Assembly: GCF_900116375.1 (NCBI RefSeq)
Contig: NZ_UETB01000004.1
Span: 62,001-126,000 of the forward strand
Reading direction: 5' to 3'
Length of the DNA stretch: 64,000 nt
From: Georgenia satyanarayanai
Lineage (GTDB): Bacteria > Actinomycetota > Actinomycetes > Actinomycetales > Actinomycetaceae
Positions within the stretch are counted from its first letter, which is position 1. Each line of letters begins with the position of its first letter. The notes under the pieces are model-generated. The model worked only from the letters and a program-made list of their open reading frames with translations, had not been told where the DNA came from and did no database searches. The translations under genes and the position numbers were made by a program. Below, piece after piece: positions 62,674 to 64,000 of this stretch.

Positions 62674-63600
62674 ATGTCGGACACCGCCATCCTCGCGCGG
62701 GACCTCGTCAAGACCTTCGGTCCCACCCGCGCCCTCGACGGCTTCTCGCTCCACGTCCCGGCGGGGCAGGTCACCGGCTTCCTCGGCCCCAACGGGTCGG
62801 GCAAGTCGACGACCATCCGCGTCCTGCTCGGCATGCTCCGCGCGGACTCGGGCACCGCGCAGGTCCTCGGCCGGGACCCGTGGAGCGACGCCGTCGCCGT
62901 CCACCGGCGCCTCGCCTACGTCCCGGGCGACACGAGCCTGTGGCCGAACCTCACGGGCGGCGAGGCGATCGACGTCCTCACCCGGCACGAGACGGGCACC
63001 GCCCACCGCCACCGGCGCGCCGAGCTGCTCGAGCGCTTCGAGCTCGACCCCACCAAGCGGACGCGCACCTACTCCAAGGGCAACCGTCAGAAGGTCGCGC
63101 TCGTCGCGGCACTGTCCCGCGACGCCGAGCTCTACCTGCTCGACGAGCCGACCTCCGGCCTGGACCCCCTCATGGAGGCCGTCTTCACCGAGGAGGTCCG
63201 ACGCCTGCGGGACCGGGGGCGCACCGTGCTCCTCTCCAGCCACATCCTCGCCGAGGTCGAGAAGCTCTGCGACACCGTGACGATCATCCGCGCGGGCCGC
63301 GACGTCGAGAGCGGCACCCTGGCCGAGCTGCGCCACCTCACCCGCTCCACCGTCACGGCCACGACGACGGCGGACCTCGACCGCGTCCGGCGGGCACCGG
63401 GGGTGCACGACCTCGCCGTCGACGGCGGCCGGCTCCGCTTCGACGTCGACGACACCGCCGTCCCGCAGCTGCTCCCCGTGCTCGCTGAGCTCGGCGTGCA
63501 CAACCTCACCATCACCCCGCCCTCGCTCGAGGACCAGTTCCTGCGCCACTACGGCGACGAGCCCGAGCACCAGACCACAGGGCGGAGGGCCGCACGATGA
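62674..63600 (+). CDS. ABC transporter ATP-binding protein
   Basis: A 308-aa ATPase of the DrrA-like exporter class: Walker A GPNGSGKST (residues 36-44), signature YSKGNRQKVAL (with the Asn-Arg-Gln form of LSGGQ), Walker B YLLDEPTSGLDP and the H-loop SSHILAEVE. A C-terminal extra domain of about 80 residues follows. AGGAG lies 6 nt before ATG 62674. Cotranscribed with TetR and the permease; the substrate is probably a hydrophobic compound or drug. Confidence 0.93.
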   Translation: MSDTAILARDLVKTFGPTRALDGFSLHVPAGQVTGFLGPNGSGKSTTIRVLLGMLRADSGTAQVLGRDPWSDAVAVHRRLAYVPGDTSLWPNLTGGEAIDVLTRHETGTAHRHRRAELLERFELDPTKRTRTYSKGNRQKVALVAALSRDAELYLLDEPTSGLDPLMEAVFTEEVRRLRDRGRTVLLSSHILAEVEKLCDTVTIIRAGRDVESGTLAELRHLTRSTVTATTTADLDRVRRAPGVHDLAVDGGRLRFDVDDTAVPQLLPVLAELGVHNLTITPPSLEDQFLRHYGDEPEHQTTGRRAAR

Positions 63601-64000
63601 CGACGACGAGCACCGCCCCGGCCACCACCGCGCACGCGAGGGCCGACGGCGGTGAGCTCCTCACCGGCACGGGCCGGCTGCTGCGCCTGTTCCTGCGGGT
63701 CTCGCGCCGGCAGATCGTCATCTGGGCGCTCGCCTTCGCCGCCCTCGTCGCCGGCTCGGTGGCCACGCTCGAGGACACCTACCCGGACGCGCAGGCGCTG
63801 CAGGCCCGCGCCGCCCTCATGGACAGCCCCGCCGCCGTGATGATGACCGGGCCCGCGTTCGCGCTGGACGACTACACCTTCGGCGCGATGCTCGCCAACG
63901 AGCTCTCGCTGTGGGTGTTCCTGCCGGCCGCGATCATGAGCGTGCTCCTCGTCGTGCGTCACACCCGCGGCGAGGAGGAGTCCGGCCGCCTGGAGATGCT
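63597..64000 (+). CDS. ABC transporter permease, partial
   Basis: The first 134 codons of a permease that runs off the right edge. A hydrophilic 25-residue lead is followed by hydrophobic segments near 42-60 and 105-122, with EESGRLEML at the end, characteristic of ABC-2/tetracycline-exporter-type permeases in actinobacteria. ATG 63597 overlaps the ATPase stop (ATGA). Confidence 0.85.
   Translation, partial: MTTTSTAPATTAHARADGGELLTGTGRLLRLFLRVSRRQIVIWALAFAALVAGSVATLEDTYPDAQALQARAALMDSPAAVMMTGPAFALDDYTFGAMLANELSLWVFLPAAIMSVLLVVRHTRGEEESGRLEM

Overview
The window is high-GC DNA from an actinobacterium. GTG starts are frequent, and the layout (orn next to tRNA-His, cation/acetate symporters with DUF485 partners, a LytS/LytT pair, RibA-RibD fusion) would suit Micrococcales. 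The genus cannot be fixed from the sequence alone. A 47.3-kb prophage (13789-61120) splits the window, with host DNA on both sides.

Left host flank (1-13788). A partial NAD(P)-binding SDR protein, NAD+ synthetase (NadE) and a DUF808 membrane protein come first. Two tail-to-tail operons follow that look like one pathway: zinc-type dehydrogenase, a diverged 6-pyruvoyl-tetrahydropterin-synthase-like protein and a GT-B glycosyltransferase on the plus strand, then a GTP cyclohydrolase II/RibD-reductase fusion and a HAD phosphatase on the minus strand. The set suggests a GTP-derived, glycosylated pyrimidine or pterin product distinct from riboflavin. Next come two sodium:solute symporters with DUF485-like partners, facing away from each other. 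The rightward one is in an operon with a LytS-type kinase and closely followed by a LytTR regulator. Three 9-bp repeats at exact 21-bp spacing lie between the two symporter operons.

Prophage (13789-61120). It sits in the 3' end of tRNA-His(GTG), bounded by a 22-bp direct repeat. Nearly all genes are on the minus strand. From right to left these are: tyrosine integrase, the immunity region (CI-like and Cro-like XRE proteins, DUF3800, an ImmA/IrrE gene broken by an amber codon), small early proteins, a PD-(D/E)XK nuclease, DUF2303, a C5-cytosine methyltransferase, a Prim-Pol/D5-type primase-helicase, a RuvC-like resolvase, terminase, portal, MuF, protease-scaffold, decoration protein, capsid, connectors, tail tube, a tail-assembly chaperone with a -1 frameshift, tape measure, distal tail and baseplate proteins, lysis genes and tail fibres. 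This is a siphovirus layout. Small plus-strand genes (31652, 38116, 42800-43688, 49675) interrupt the minus-strand operons and look like acquired cargo; one is a stand-alone Cas2-like protein. A small gene pair beside attL (14592-15427) is also cargo-like.

The integration event rebuilds the tRNA-His gene. The phage supplies the last 22 nt, an encoded CCA end and a new hairpin terminator, while the original terminator is left at the far end beyond attL. GTTACC motifs near both ends are candidate integrase arm sites.

Right host flank (61175-64000). Oligoribonuclease (orn) follows, then a TetR regulator with an ABC exporter ATPase and the start of its permease, which runs off the window.
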